From MWDV01 sp964634255 (lineage in GTDB: Bacteria > Verrucomicrobiota > Verrucomicrobiia > Limisphaerales > MWDV01): 32,297 bases of DNA. This document shows positions 6,682 through 15,048 of the stretch, in pieces (positions within the stretch are counted from its first letter, which is position 1; every line of letters begins with the position of its first letter). The translations under genes were made by a program, and so were the position numbers. The stretch lies in contig CAZWJC010000043.1 of assembly GCA_964634255.1 (NCBI GenBank), positions 1 to 32,297 of the forward strand, read 5' to 3'. The notes under the pieces are model-generated. The model did not search any database. It was not told the origin of the DNA and saw nothing but the letters and a program-made list of their open reading frames with translations.

Positions 6682-9240
6682 TCAGGGGCGTGCATCGGTT
6701 GGAGGCATGCCTTCTCCGCGCTTGGCCGGCCGGCGAAACCAGCGACCCAGCCGCGCGCCGTGGCGCACATACGCAAACGCTCCGAGTGCCACCAGCAATC
6801 CCGCTACCCCCAGACCGATGATGAACGGTTTGCGCGCTACCAACCCAAGGTCCACCAGCAAATAGCTGCCCAGCCCGCACGCGATCAAACCGCCCACCAG
6901 CATCCGCCAGCGCGACCGGAACGGCGCGAGCACGGCGAAGAAAACCGCCGCTGCCAGGTAGATCCACACATCGTAGCGCACGAGCGCGTCGTCGCGATGC
7001 CCCAGGGCGTTGGCAAACAGGGCGCTGATGACATGGACCAGCGCGAGTACTTCGAGCCATTTGCTGGCGCGGCGCAGGTCGAGGCTCGGCGCACGCTCGG
7101 CAAACAACATCAGCAGGAGAAACACCACGCCGTTCAGCACGAGCGAAAAGGCCTTCAGCCGCTCGGCATCGAAATAACTCCAGCGCTCCGCGGTCACGCC
7201 GAGCATTTCCAGGGTCGGCCCGCTGAACGCCACCACGTCCAGCCCCACGACGACGGTCGCGAGGGCAATGAGATGAAACGGCATCGTCCAGCGCACGCGC
7301 CCGGCGCGTTCGAGGGCGAGCGCTGCGATTTCCATGGCGCCGAGCGGCAGACACCACAGGGCCTGGATTTCCGGTTCCCGGTCCAGCCAGTTGAACGGCA
7401 ACAGGAGGCCGATGTACGTCATCGCCGCGAGCACGGCGGTTGTCCAGGCAAAGCCCGTCATCTTAAGCCGCCACAATCCAAACGCGGAAACGCACAGCGC
7501 CGTCAGCGATGCCGCCAACACCTGTTGGTTGGTAAACGTGCCTTCGAAGAGCTGCCTGATGCCAGGCATCGCCGTGCCGAGCACGTGCAACTCCGCGAGC
7601 AGGGCCAGTGTGGCTGGGGCAATGGCCAGCGCGGCGCCAGCAAGGAAGGTTGCCGCCGCCAGACTGTCCCCGGCCCGACGCGCGCGGTGTCCGGCCAGTA
7701 GCAGGGCAACGGTGAAGGATACAGGCAATACCCATCGCCACGGCGGTGTCAGTTCGTCGCGCAGCATCCACACCATCAGTACCGTCGCCACCACGGTCAG
7801 CCAGGTCGCCGCCGAGAGGATCGTTTGCAGCGGCGTGATGCGGCGCGCGTCAATGATCCAGTGGTCCTCGTCGGCCAGCAGGCGGCGATGAATGATCTCC
7901 AGCGCGTCGTGTTCTTCGCGCGAGATGATGTTCTGGCTTTGCCACATCTGCGCTTGGGTCGCCTGTTCGCCGATGGTGCGGCGTAACAGGTCGTCGTAGA
8001 GCTTGGGCTTCAGCCGCACCGGTTCGCCGACAAGGTAGCGACCCAGTTCGAGCGCAACCTGCCCGGCGCTGGGCCGGTCGGCAGGATTCCAAGCGAGGCA
8101 AGCCAGGCAAATCGCCTGCAAATCCTCGGGCACGCCCACGGCCACTTCGCGGAGAAATGGTGGCGCCGTGCTGGCGATGGTCTCGAGGACCTGACTGATC
8201 GAGTCACCCGCGAACGGCGCTTTGCCCGTGAGCACCTTGAACATCAGACTGCCGAGCGAAAACACGTCCGACGCCGCGCCGAGCGGCTTTCCCAGCGCCT
8301 GTTCGGGCGACGCGTAAAGCGGTGTGCCCGCAAAGCCGTGTCCCAGCCTGCTGGCCTCTTCGAGCGACAGCGCGAGACCGAAGTCCAGCAGGCGTGGGCG
8401 CAGGTCCGGTCCGACAAGAACGTTGTCCGGTTTGAGGTCGCGGTGAATCAGCCCGCGCGCGTGGGCCACGGCAAGCCCGCGCGCCACCTCGCGCAGCAGC
8501 CCCGCCTTCTGCGCGAAGCTCAGTTGCGCGGCGAAGCGGTCAATGGCGAAGCCTTCGACAAATTCCATGACGATCGCCGGCGGATCGGCTTCGTCGAGCA
8601 CGGAGAAAATCGTGACCACGGCGGGATCGCTGAGCGCGGCGGCGCTTCGGGCTTCGTCCAGGAGACGGCGGCGTACCGGTTCGTCGCCACGCTGGTGCAG
8701 AACCTTGATGGCGACGCGGCGATTGAGCTTTTCGTCATGCGCGGCGTAAACGACGCCCAAGCCGCCCTCGCCCAACTTGCGCTCCACGCGAAAACCCGGA
8801 AGCCGGGGCGCCGGCTCCGCGCTCCCGGACGGCGTTACGCGCTCGTGACCGCGCAGCTTCCGCACGTTCAGCCCCGCCTGAATCCGCTCCCGCGCCTCCT
8901 GCCGCAAGGCTTCGGGCAACTGCCCGAGGAATGGCTCCATCTGCGCGGCGGTCGGATTCGCCGAGCCGCGGAGGAAGGCGTCCGCGTATGCGGCGGGGTT
9001 CAGCGCTGCCGTGCCGTGGGTAATCGCTGGGGGCGACGCTGCGGGCGGCGGAGGCAGAACGGGCGGCGTCTTCAGGAACGCGCCCGCGGCGTCGTGCGCC
9101 CGAAGCAGCGACTCCACTTCGCGGAGCAGGGCTGGTTCCTGGCCGCAACGGGCGGATAAGAATCGGGCGCGTGCTTCGCCACGCGGCAGTTCAACTGCCT
9201 CGGCAAACACGTCTTCGGCATGGGCCGTGGACTTGTCCAT
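6682..9240 (-). CDS. PknB-like Ser/Thr protein kinase with a large C-terminal membrane domain
   Basis: An 852-residue protein. The N-terminus (1-60) is the short helical leader usual in this group (VFAEAVELPRGEARARFL). The kinase domain spans about 150-415: glycine loop GEGGLGVVY at 157-165, lysine K179, likely helix-C glutamate E196, catalytic HRDLKPDN at 266-273, DFG at 286-288, and GTPLYASPEQ at 305-314. All key residues are present, so it should be active. Residues about 465-840 form roughly ten to twelve membrane segments, preceded by a short helical head (ISREEHDALEIIHRRL) reminiscent of DUF2157 proteins. ATG 9240 is preferred over the longer frame to 9435. It converges on the ECF sigma gene and diverges from a lipoprotein gene. 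Kinase identity is certain; the membrane half's assignment is inference. Confidence 0.9.
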   Translation of the reverse strand: MDKSTAHAEDVFAEAVELPRGEARARFLSARCGQEPALLREVESLLRAHDAAGAFLKTPPVLPPPPAASPPAITHGTAALNPAAYADAFLRGSANPTAAQMEPFLGQLPEALRQEARERIQAGLNVRKLRGHERVTPSGSAEPAPRLPGFRVERKLGEGGLGVVYAAHDEKLNRRVAIKVLHQRGDEPVRRRLLDEARSAAALSDPAVVTIFSVLDEADPPAIVMEFVEGFAIDRFAAQLSFAQKAGLLREVARGLAVAHARGLIHRDLKPDNVLVGPDLRPRLLDFGLALSLEEASRLGHGFAGTPLYASPEQALGKPLGAASDVFSLGSLMFKVLTGKAPFAGDSISQVLETIASTAPPFLREVAVGVPEDLQAICLACLAWNPADRPSAGQVALELGRYLVGEPVRLKPKLYDDLLRRTIGEQATQAQMWQSQNIISREEHDALEIIHRRLLADEDHWIIDARRITPLQTILSAATWLTVVATVLMVWMLRDELTPPWRWVLPVSFTVALLLAGHRARRAGDSLAAATFLAGAALAIAPATLALLAELHVLGTAMPGIRQLFEGTFTNQQVLAASLTALCVSAFGLWRLKMTGFAWTTAVLAAMTYIGLLLPFNWLDREPEIQALWCLPLGAMEIAALALERAGRVRWTMPFHLIALATVVVGLDVVAFSGPTLEMLGVTAERWSYFDAERLKAFSLVLNGVVFLLLMLFAERAPSLDLRRASKWLEVLALVHVISALFANALGHRDDALVRYDVWIYLAAAVFFAVLAPFRSRWRMLVGGLIACGLGSYLLVDLGLVARKPFIIGLGVAGLLVALGAFAYVRHGARLGRWFRRPAKRGEGMPPTDARP

Positions 9241-9441
9241 TGCGCATCGAAACCCGGCCGTGACTGTAGCAGCCGCGGCGGATGCGGCCAGTGAAAAGCC
9301 ACCTGAACCAAAATCCTTGATCCGTTTCGCCGACAATTCTCGCTTTACGTTAATGAAGACATACTGCCGGGACGAAACCGGTAACAACGAACGGCGATCG
9401 GGTGACTGGTCGCCCAATAGAAACAACTCGACCATACCAAT

Positions 9442-10029
9442 ATGAAGAAACGCAATCTCATCGCCGTGGGCCTGGCCGCACTGCTCTTCAGTGCCTGTAT
9501 CCCTTCAGTGAATCCGTTCTACACGACGAAAGACGTTGTCTTTGACGCACGACTGCTCGGCGAGTGGCAGGCCAAGGACACCACTGATCAGGAGTGCTGG
9601 AAATTCGAGCAGGACAAGGACAATGCCTACCAGCTCACGGTCACAGAGAAAGAGGGCAAGGAGGGCAAGTTCACGGCGCACCTCTTCAAGCTCAAGCACG
9701 AGCTTCTTCTCGACCTGATCCCGAGCGACTGCAACTTCGCGGAGAAGCAGGCGGACTTGGTGTCGTTTTCGATGTTCCCCGGTCACCTCTTGGTCCGCGT
9801 CTCGCAGCTCGGGCCGGAATTGAAGCTCGCCATGACCGACTTCGACTGGCTCGCAAAGCACCTCAAAGCTGATCCGAAAACCCTCGCGCATCACCTCGAA
9901 GGCGAACGGGTGGTCCTCACCGCCCCAACCCGGGACTTGCAGCGCTTCGTGTTGAAGCACCTCGACAAGGGCGAACTGTTCGGAGAGCCTAGCGCGATGG
10001 TGCGCAAGTCGGCTGCCGCTGCGAGATAA
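9442..10029 (+). CDS. Putative lipoprotein of unknown function
   Basis: A 195-residue protein with a clear lipoprotein signal: MKKRNLIAVGLAALLFSAC, with lipobox LFSAC and Cys19 as the predicted lipidated residue. The mature part has PSVNPFYTTKDVVFDARLLG near its start. That pattern (an early NPFYT segment followed by 'LLGEW') recurs in small verrucomicrobial and related lipoproteins, as far as I recall, but the function is unknown. No enzyme motif is visible. Start ATG 9442 has no clear Shine-Dalgarno sequence. The next gene begins 48 bp downstream on the same strand, so the lipoprotein and the two helical proteins after it are probably one operon. The 201 bp to the divergent kinase start must hold both promoters. 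Confidence 0.75.
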   Translation: MKKRNLIAVGLAALLFSACIPSVNPFYTTKDVVFDARLLGEWQAKDTTDQECWKFEQDKDNAYQLTVTEKEGKEGKFTAHLFKLKHELLLDLIPSDCNFAEKQADLVSFSMFPGHLLVRVSQLGPELKLAMTDFDWLAKHLKADPKTLAHHLEGERVVLTAPTRDLQRFVLKHLDKGELFGEPSAMVRKSAAAAR

Positions 10030-10077
10030 GGCATCGGTTTCGAACCAAGGCCGCGTTTGCCGAAGCGTGTTGCACGG

Positions 10078-11316
10078 ATGAAAAGGGCGAGTTTGCTGAT
10101 CCTCTCGGCCGCCGTAAACGTCGCCCTCGCGGTGGCGGCGGTGCAACTGCTGCGCCCGCCCGTCAACCCGCAGCCGCCGCCCGCAGCAGCACCGGTGGCG
10201 CAGGCCCAAGTTGTCCGCGTCGTCACCAACCTTCCGCCCGAGACCACCTTCGTCACGAACGCCTTCCATTGGCGGCAGCTCGAATCTACGAACTACGATG
10301 CGTTCGTGGCCAATCTCCGCGACGTCGGCTGCCCCGAGCGGACCGTTCGCGACATCATCGTGGCGGACGTCTGGAGTCGCTACCTTGCCGCCAAGCGAAG
10401 CGAGGATTACTCGCTACCGTTCTGGGAGAGCGGCCCTCGCCGTGCGGCGGCCGAGCGTGCCCGCGAAGCAGCGTTGATCCAGTTGAAGGCGGACTTGGCC
10501 AGCCTGCTGCAGCGGTTGTTCGGGATCGCGTGGTCACCGTCGGTGCAACGCGGCGCGTTTGACGAGGGGCAATTGCTTTGCCGGGTGTTGCTGGGCGACG
10601 TCACCGAGGAACAGTTCGAGAGAGCGGTGGGATTGCTGGGCCGCGTGGAGGATCTCAAGGACGAGGCCCGCTGGCAGGCCCGCGACATCCTCCTTGACGA
10701 AGACTACGCCGCGCTGGCCCGGCGGCGCGACGACTTGGAGCGCGCCCTGCGTGCCGTCCTTTCGCCGGCACAGTTCGAGGAGTTTCGGGCTCGCGTCGGC
10801 GTGGCCGAGCGTCTCTTGGGTAACTTGTTTGGGAGTGATGATTTCGAGGGCCTGGAGCCGACGCCCGACGAGTTGCGCCGGATCGCCTTGGCTCAGACCG
10901 AAGTCTGGCCGCTGGGCTGGGAGATGTTGGACCTCGAAGACTCCGAAACGGACGAACAGAAAGAAGCGCGCGAGCAAGCCATGAAGACGCGCATGCGCGG
11001 CATCCTTGGGGAGGAGCGGTACGCCGAAACGGAACGGTTGCGGGATGGCGACTACCGGAACATCCATCGTTTCGCCAAGGAGAATCAACTACCCAAGGCC
11101 ATCGCCCACCAACTGCACGAAATCCAGAAGCTCGCCCGTGACGAGGTCCGCCAGGCGCGCGAGGACAAATCGGTCGGGACGGACGCGCGCTCGGAACGCA
11201 TCGCCGCGGTGACCGCCGCGGTGGCCCCGCAGGTCAGCGAATTGCTCGGCCCGAGGGTGTTCGCCAGCTATCTCCAGCAGACGGGTCGCTGGGTGACCAA
11301 CGCCAACCAGCTATGA
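10078..11316 (+). CDS. Membrane-anchored helical protein, GCPERT/RDIIVADV family, copy 1
   Basis: A 412-residue protein with an N-terminal membrane anchor (LLILSAAVNVALAVAAVQLL, about residues 5-24), a proline-rich linker, then the motif block FHWRQLES.NYDAF, NLRDVGCPERT, VRDIIVADV at about residues 62-100. The remainder is charged and mostly helical, with several ILGEERY/LSPAQFEEF-like helical repeats. I do not know a characterised member; I recall similar proteins as multi-copy hypotheticals in Verrucomicrobiota. The next gene is a full-length paralog overlapping this one by ATGA. ATG 10078 is preferred over GTG 10057 because it directly precedes the basic and hydrophobic anchor. It probably works in the periplasm or at the inner-membrane outer face. 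Confidence 0.75.
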   Translation: MKRASLLILSAAVNVALAVAAVQLLRPPVNPQPPPAAAPVAQAQVVRVVTNLPPETTFVTNAFHWRQLESTNYDAFVANLRDVGCPERTVRDIIVADVWSRYLAAKRSEDYSLPFWESGPRRAAAERAREAALIQLKADLASLLQRLFGIAWSPSVQRGAFDEGQLLCRVLLGDVTEEQFERAVGLLGRVEDLKDEARWQARDILLDEDYAALARRRDDLERALRAVLSPAQFEEFRARVGVAERLLGNLFGSDDFEGLEPTPDELRRIALAQTEVWPLGWEMLDLEDSETDEQKEAREQAMKTRMRGILGEERYAETERLRDGDYRNIHRFAKENQLPKAIAHQLHEIQKLARDEVRQAREDKSVGTDARSERIAAVTAAVAPQVSELLGPRVFASYLQQTGRWVTNANQL

Positions 11317-12578
11317 ACCTGCGCCCGTGGCTCATCGGATCGCTGGTGCTGAACGCGATGCTCGCGGGCGTCGTCGCGTGGGCGGCGATGGCGCGGCGCG
11401 ACGTGCCCGTCCCGTTCTCCGTGGCCCGGCAGCTCACCAATCGGACCCTGCGCGTGCGGACCACCGTTCAGGAATCTGCGCCCACGGTGGTCGCGGTCAA
11501 CGCGTCGTTTCACTGGGGCGACGTTGAATCGGCCGATTACCGGATTTACATGGCGAACCTCCGCGCCATCGGTTGCCCGGAACGCACCATTCGCGACATC
11601 ATCGTGGCCGACGTGGACCAGCTCTTCATTCAGCGCATGCGCGAGCAGTTCTACCCCTTGCACCAGCGTATCTGGTGGATGTTGGCCAACCAGGAGAAGG
11701 CCAAAGAGCTGGGAGACGCCACCGAGAAGCAATGGGACGCCCTGGTGAACGATCGCAAAGCCGTGCTGAAGGAGTTGATTGGCACGGAGGAACCGTATGC
11801 CCGCGACGACGAGGAGGAATCCGAGAGCCGCGAACGTGCGCATTGGGCGCACACGCTGGATTTCCTGCCACCAGAGAAACAGGACCGAGTGCTGAGCTTG
11901 CGAAAGGCGACCGAGACGGCGATCCGCGAGCTTTGGGTGACCGACCGGGAACTCACCCATGAGGAGCGCCAGCAGCGGCAGCAGCGCCAGCGCGAACTGG
12001 AAGCGGACCGCGATCGGCAATTGGCCGAGGCGCTGACACCCGACGAGTTGGCCGAGTATCAGCTCCGCACTGCAGACGGCGTGAACCAGCGTCATCGCCT
12101 GTCTCGGATCGAGGTTTCTGTGGAGGAAGTGCACGCGATCGCATCGATCAACACGCAAATCGGTCAGCAGCAGCGCCAAGTGACCGGGGACAACGCCGAG
12201 GCGCGGCAGCGACGGCAGGAGATCGCTCATGGTGCCGACGCCCAGCTTCAGGCCGTCCTCGGCGAAGCGCGGTTCGCGGAATACCAGCGCGCGGGCGACG
12301 ATCGCTTCCAGCAGATCAGCCAGGTCGTCGAGCGGTACGGGTTGCCAGAAGATAAAGCGGTGTCGGTTTACGACCTGCAGGTCGAGGCCCAAGCCCGTGC
12401 TGCCCAGGTGCGATCGGACACCGCTCTCCCGGCCGAGGAACGCCAGGCCCTGCAACAGGCGATTCGCGACGAAACGGAGCGGTCGCTCAAGGCCGCGCTG
12501 GGCGCGAAGGCCTTCGCCACTCTCGAGCGCCGCGGTGCCGCCGGCTGGCTCAGCGAATTGACCAAGCTCGAAAAGTAA
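11313..12578 (+). CDS. Membrane-anchored helical protein, GCPERT/RDIIVADV family, copy 2
   Basis: A 421-residue paralog of the preceding gene. It has the same plan: short cytosolic start, one anchor (LIGSLVLNAMLAGVVAWAAM, about residues 7-26), linker, then FHWGDVES.DYRIY, NLRAIGCPERT, IRDIIVADV at about residues 68-106. A long glutamine-, glutamate- and arginine-rich helical region follows (about 190-310), likely coiled coil. Both copies share a C-terminal block beginning (I/V)LGE.R(Y/F)AE and a late LG.(R/K)(V/A)FA segment, so the duplication covers the whole gene. ATG 11313 overlaps the previous stop by ATGA, indicating translational coupling and perhaps a heteromeric partner. No catalytic motif is recognised. 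The role is unknown. Confidence 0.75.
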   Translation: MNLRPWLIGSLVLNAMLAGVVAWAAMARRDVPVPFSVARQLTNRTLRVRTTVQESAPTVVAVNASFHWGDVESADYRIYMANLRAIGCPERTIRDIIVADVDQLFIQRMREQFYPLHQRIWWMLANQEKAKELGDATEKQWDALVNDRKAVLKELIGTEEPYARDDEEESESRERAHWAHTLDFLPPEKQDRVLSLRKATETAIRELWVTDRELTHEERQQRQQRQRELEADRDRQLAEALTPDELAEYQLRTADGVNQRHRLSRIEVSVEEVHAIASINTQIGQQQRQVTGDNAEARQRRQEIAHGADAQLQAVLGEARFAEYQRAGDDRFQQISQVVERYGLPEDKAVSVYDLQVEAQARAAQVRSDTALPAEERQALQQAIRDETERSLKAALGAKAFATLERRGAAGWLSELTKLEK

Positions 12579-12945
12579 ACGAGCCACAACGCCACGCCCA
12601 TTTCGCAGACTGCGGACGGTCCCCGTCCGCAGCGCTAGCCTTCAACCCGGCGGTTGGCGACTATTCAGAGCCGCTTCTGTGTTCGGCCCGCTGCGCCCGG
12701 AGACCGGTCGCGGTCCTTGGATTGCGATTCTGCCACGCTGCATGTCTCTCTCAGTTTTTCCTGGGGTTCGCATTTTTAACACGTCGTCCGCTGTTTCCTC
12801 TCGGTAACCGACCCCGCCGGCCCGCAGTTATTCCGTTTGAAATGGCCGGAGAATTGATCGTGGGTTTACCGCGTAATGTGGCCCGCCGGGAGGGGGCGCA
12901 AGAATTGGTTGGAAACGCACCCCCTGATTGAGGAACATTCCCACC
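12579..12945. other. 367-bp intergenic region holding double-hairpin element A1
   Basis: It separates the helical-protein operon from the 582-residue unknown gene on the same strand. It contains one family A element (12608-12716, listed separately). The remaining ~230 bp before the next start has pyrimidine-rich stretches (about 12745-12800) but no clear terminator or promoter. Confidence 0.5.
12608..12716. repeat. Double-hairpin element, family A, copy A1
   Basis: 109 bp. The left hairpin (12612-12630) is GCGGACGG-TCC-CCGTCCGC, extended by CT/AG to 12610-12632. The right hairpin (12693-12711) is GCGCCCGG-AGA-CCGGTCGC with one mismatch. It ends CGCGGTCC. Three other near-full copies share the layout but differ in stem sequence. 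Confidence 0.85.
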
Positions 12946-14694
12946 ATGACAGAGTCGGAGAAAGCGGCGACCACGGTGGCGACCGTGGATGAAATCCAGT
13001 CGGGCTGGCGGGAGCTGGGTCTGCGCGTCGGCCAGCTCGAATTCGAGCGCGCCCGCCTGGAGCAGGAGAACAAAACCCTGCGCACCCTCCTGGAGCGGAT
13101 TATCGAGCACCGCCAGAAGTCGCACAGCGAGCTGGTGTTGCTGATCACGGGACTGATCAGCAAACTCCCGATCAACGACGTGGGCGTGCTGGTCACGCGG
13201 CTCATGGAACACAACACCCACGTGGCCGAGGTCTGCACCGCGCTCGCCAAGGGCAAGGCCGACGCGCCTCTCCCGCAACCGAACATCCTGAAGGCGCTGG
13301 ATCAGACCAAGCGGGATTTGGCCGAGACTGCGAAGAAGGCGGCGGAAGATTTGCTCCAGTCCGATGTGCCCCTGGAGACCGACCTGCTGCGCGCCGTGGT
13401 CGCGCACCCGGAACAGTTTTATTCGTCCAAGGTCGTCCGCGCGAACCGCGCTTACCTCAAAGGCCAGTTGCCGCGCGAGCGGGTGCTCCGCGAGTTCGGC
13501 GAGGCCGCGCTGCCGCTGTTCAACGACCTCACCACGGACGCCAAGCGCAATCCCAATCCGAAGCCGGACGAGATCATGCTCGGGTTCAAGCCCGAGTTCG
13601 AAACGTTGCTCCCGCAGCAGACCGCGTTGCCGGCGGACAAGCGCGAAGCCGTGCTCGCGCTGCAGCGCCGCGTGTTGCGCAGCCGGTCGTTCTCCGAGCA
13701 GGGGCGCACCCAGCGCAACGCCTTCCACCGGTTGTCGTTCGTCCTGGACCTGCTGCACTACTACGAAAACCAGAACACGGAGACGCCCGATGTGGTCTTT
13801 GCCCAGCGGCTGCCCGCCTTGATCGAGCAACTCGTCGTGCCCAGCCCGCATGACAAGCTCGACGAGAAACTGCTCGGGCAGGCCGAGGAACTGCTGGCCT
13901 TCATCATCGCGCCAGATCACCGGTTGATGGTCATCAACAACATTGGCAAGGGCGGCGGCGTGGCGCGAACCCTGAAATTCGTTCTCCGGCTGCGCGCCGA
14001 GAAGGTGCAGGACGAACACGAGGTCATCGCCGAGTTCATCCGGCATCTCATCCTGCCCCAGGAGCCGCCGGCGCCGGAGGCGGTGACGGCCCTCCTGCGA
14101 CTTGTTCATCCGGAAATGCGCACCGCGGTGGTGCGCGCCATCCGGTCCACCGACCGCATTCGCCGCGACGACGCCGAGGCGCTGGGCAACGCGGTCGCCA
14201 AGGAACTGGGCTTGACGGGATTGGAGATTACCGGCAGGGCTGGGTCGGCGCTGAGTCCAGAGGTCGAACGGCAGGTGGCCTGGGACCGCGTCAAGGACAT
14301 GATCGCCAGCCGGGCGGATCCGGCCCTGATTGCCGCCGCGTTCCGTGACCGGCTGCACGCGCACTACGATGCGGAGGAACTGAAACTGAGCTGGCTCATG
14401 CTCGTCGAGGCCGACGCGATCTCCTTCATCCGCATTTTTTGTCATTTCCCGTACCTCGCCGACGGGCGGACGGATCCCATTGCCCAACCGGTGATGGCGT
14501 CCTTCGTCACCCGTCTGACGCACGAGAAATATGCGGTGATCTACCACAAGGTTGTGAACAGCCTGAAGAACATGTTCAAGGCCAAGCCCGACAGTCCGAC
14601 GCTGGTCAACTTCCTGGCGCTGGTGCGTTGGGTGGATGCGGAAGCCGCCGCCATGCTGGCCAAGGATGTCGGTATGAGCGTCATGCCGCATTAG
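12946..14694 (+). CDS. Large soluble protein of unknown function
   Basis: A 582-residue protein with no signal peptide or membrane segment, predicted cytosolic. Residues about 15-75 form a likely coiled coil (LRVGQLEFERARLEQENKTL). The rest is almost entirely helical, with HEAT-like blocks, for example around FIRHLILPQEPPAPEAVTAL and AVVRAIRSTDRIRRDDAEAL. I recognise no enzyme motif, and it matches no family I can name. ATG 12946 is preferred over an in-frame TTG at 12928. It stands alone on its strand, with repeat-bearing gaps of 367 and 354 bp on either side. The helical scaffold suggests a protein-binding role, but that is only inference. Confidence 0.7.
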   Translation: MTESEKAATTVATVDEIQSGWRELGLRVGQLEFERARLEQENKTLRTLLERIIEHRQKSHSELVLLITGLISKLPINDVGVLVTRLMEHNTHVAEVCTALAKGKADAPLPQPNILKALDQTKRDLAETAKKAAEDLLQSDVPLETDLLRAVVAHPEQFYSSKVVRANRAYLKGQLPRERVLREFGEAALPLFNDLTTDAKRNPNPKPDEIMLGFKPEFETLLPQQTALPADKREAVLALQRRVLRSRSFSEQGRTQRNAFHRLSFVLDLLHYYENQNTETPDVVFAQRLPALIEQLVVPSPHDKLDEKLLGQAEELLAFIIAPDHRLMVINNIGKGGGVARTLKFVLRLRAEKVQDEHEVIAEFIRHLILPQEPPAPEAVTALLRLVHPEMRTAVVRAIRSTDRIRRDDAEALGNAVAKELGLTGLEITGRAGSALSPEVERQVAWDRVKDMIASRADPALIAAAFRDRLHAHYDAEELKLSWLMLVEADAISFIRIFCHFPYLADGRTDPIAQPVMASFVTRLTHEKYAVIYHKVVNSLKNMFKAKPDSPTLVNFLALVRWVDAEAAAMLAKDVGMSVMPH

Positions 14695-15048
14695 GGCGGC
14701 CGCCAAAACTGATTGCCGGCAAGGTCAGGTTCGCAGTTTCTGCGAGCTGCGGCGCATGCCGTGGGTCTGATGTCCGACGAAGCGGCGCGTCGGGCAAGGG
14801 GCGAAAGGCAATGGCGGTCACGGCGAACGAAATCCCCACACCGCTGAGGCATCGGACCGCGGACAGTCTCTGTCCGCAGCGCGGGGAAGCCACCCGCTGG
14901 GGTGCAGGTCCCGCTGGGATTGGCAGGTTGTGCCGCTGCGCCCGGGGACCGGGCGCGCTCCTAGCCGCCACTTCCGTTCACACCGCGTCGGGCAAATCCA
15001 CTTGCCCGCACACGCCGGGGCGCAATAGTCTCGGCGTCCAAGCTCAAT
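14695..15048. other. 354-bp intergenic region holding element A2 and two further hairpins
   Basis: It lies upstream of the asparaginase-type gene. Besides element A2 (14854-14961) there is a 6-bp hairpin TCGCAG-TTT-CTGCGA at 14731-14745. A 7-bp hairpin CGGGCAA-ATCCAC-TTGCCCG lies at 14989-15008, 40 bp before the start codon, and could be in the leader. No Shine-Dalgarno or clear promoter is visible. Confidence 0.5.
14854..14961. repeat. Double-hairpin element, family A, copy A2
   Basis: 108 bp, starting GGACCGCG and ending CGCGCTCC. The left hairpin (14859-14877) is GCGGACAG-TCT-CTGTCCGC. The right hairpin (14938-14956) is GCGCCCGG-GGA-CCGGGCGC. Both stems are perfect. Compared with A1, the left stem has a paired G-to-A and C-to-T change and the right stem is restored to full pairing. 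Confidence 0.85.

Noticed and set aside
11268..12587. 439-codon open frame on the minus strand
   Set aside because: Antisense shadow of the second helical paralog, whose frame shows a clear anchor and a motif shared with its neighbour.
12751..14706. 651-codon open frame on the minus strand
   Set aside because: Antisense to the 582-residue gene. It has low-quality composition and no family resemblance.
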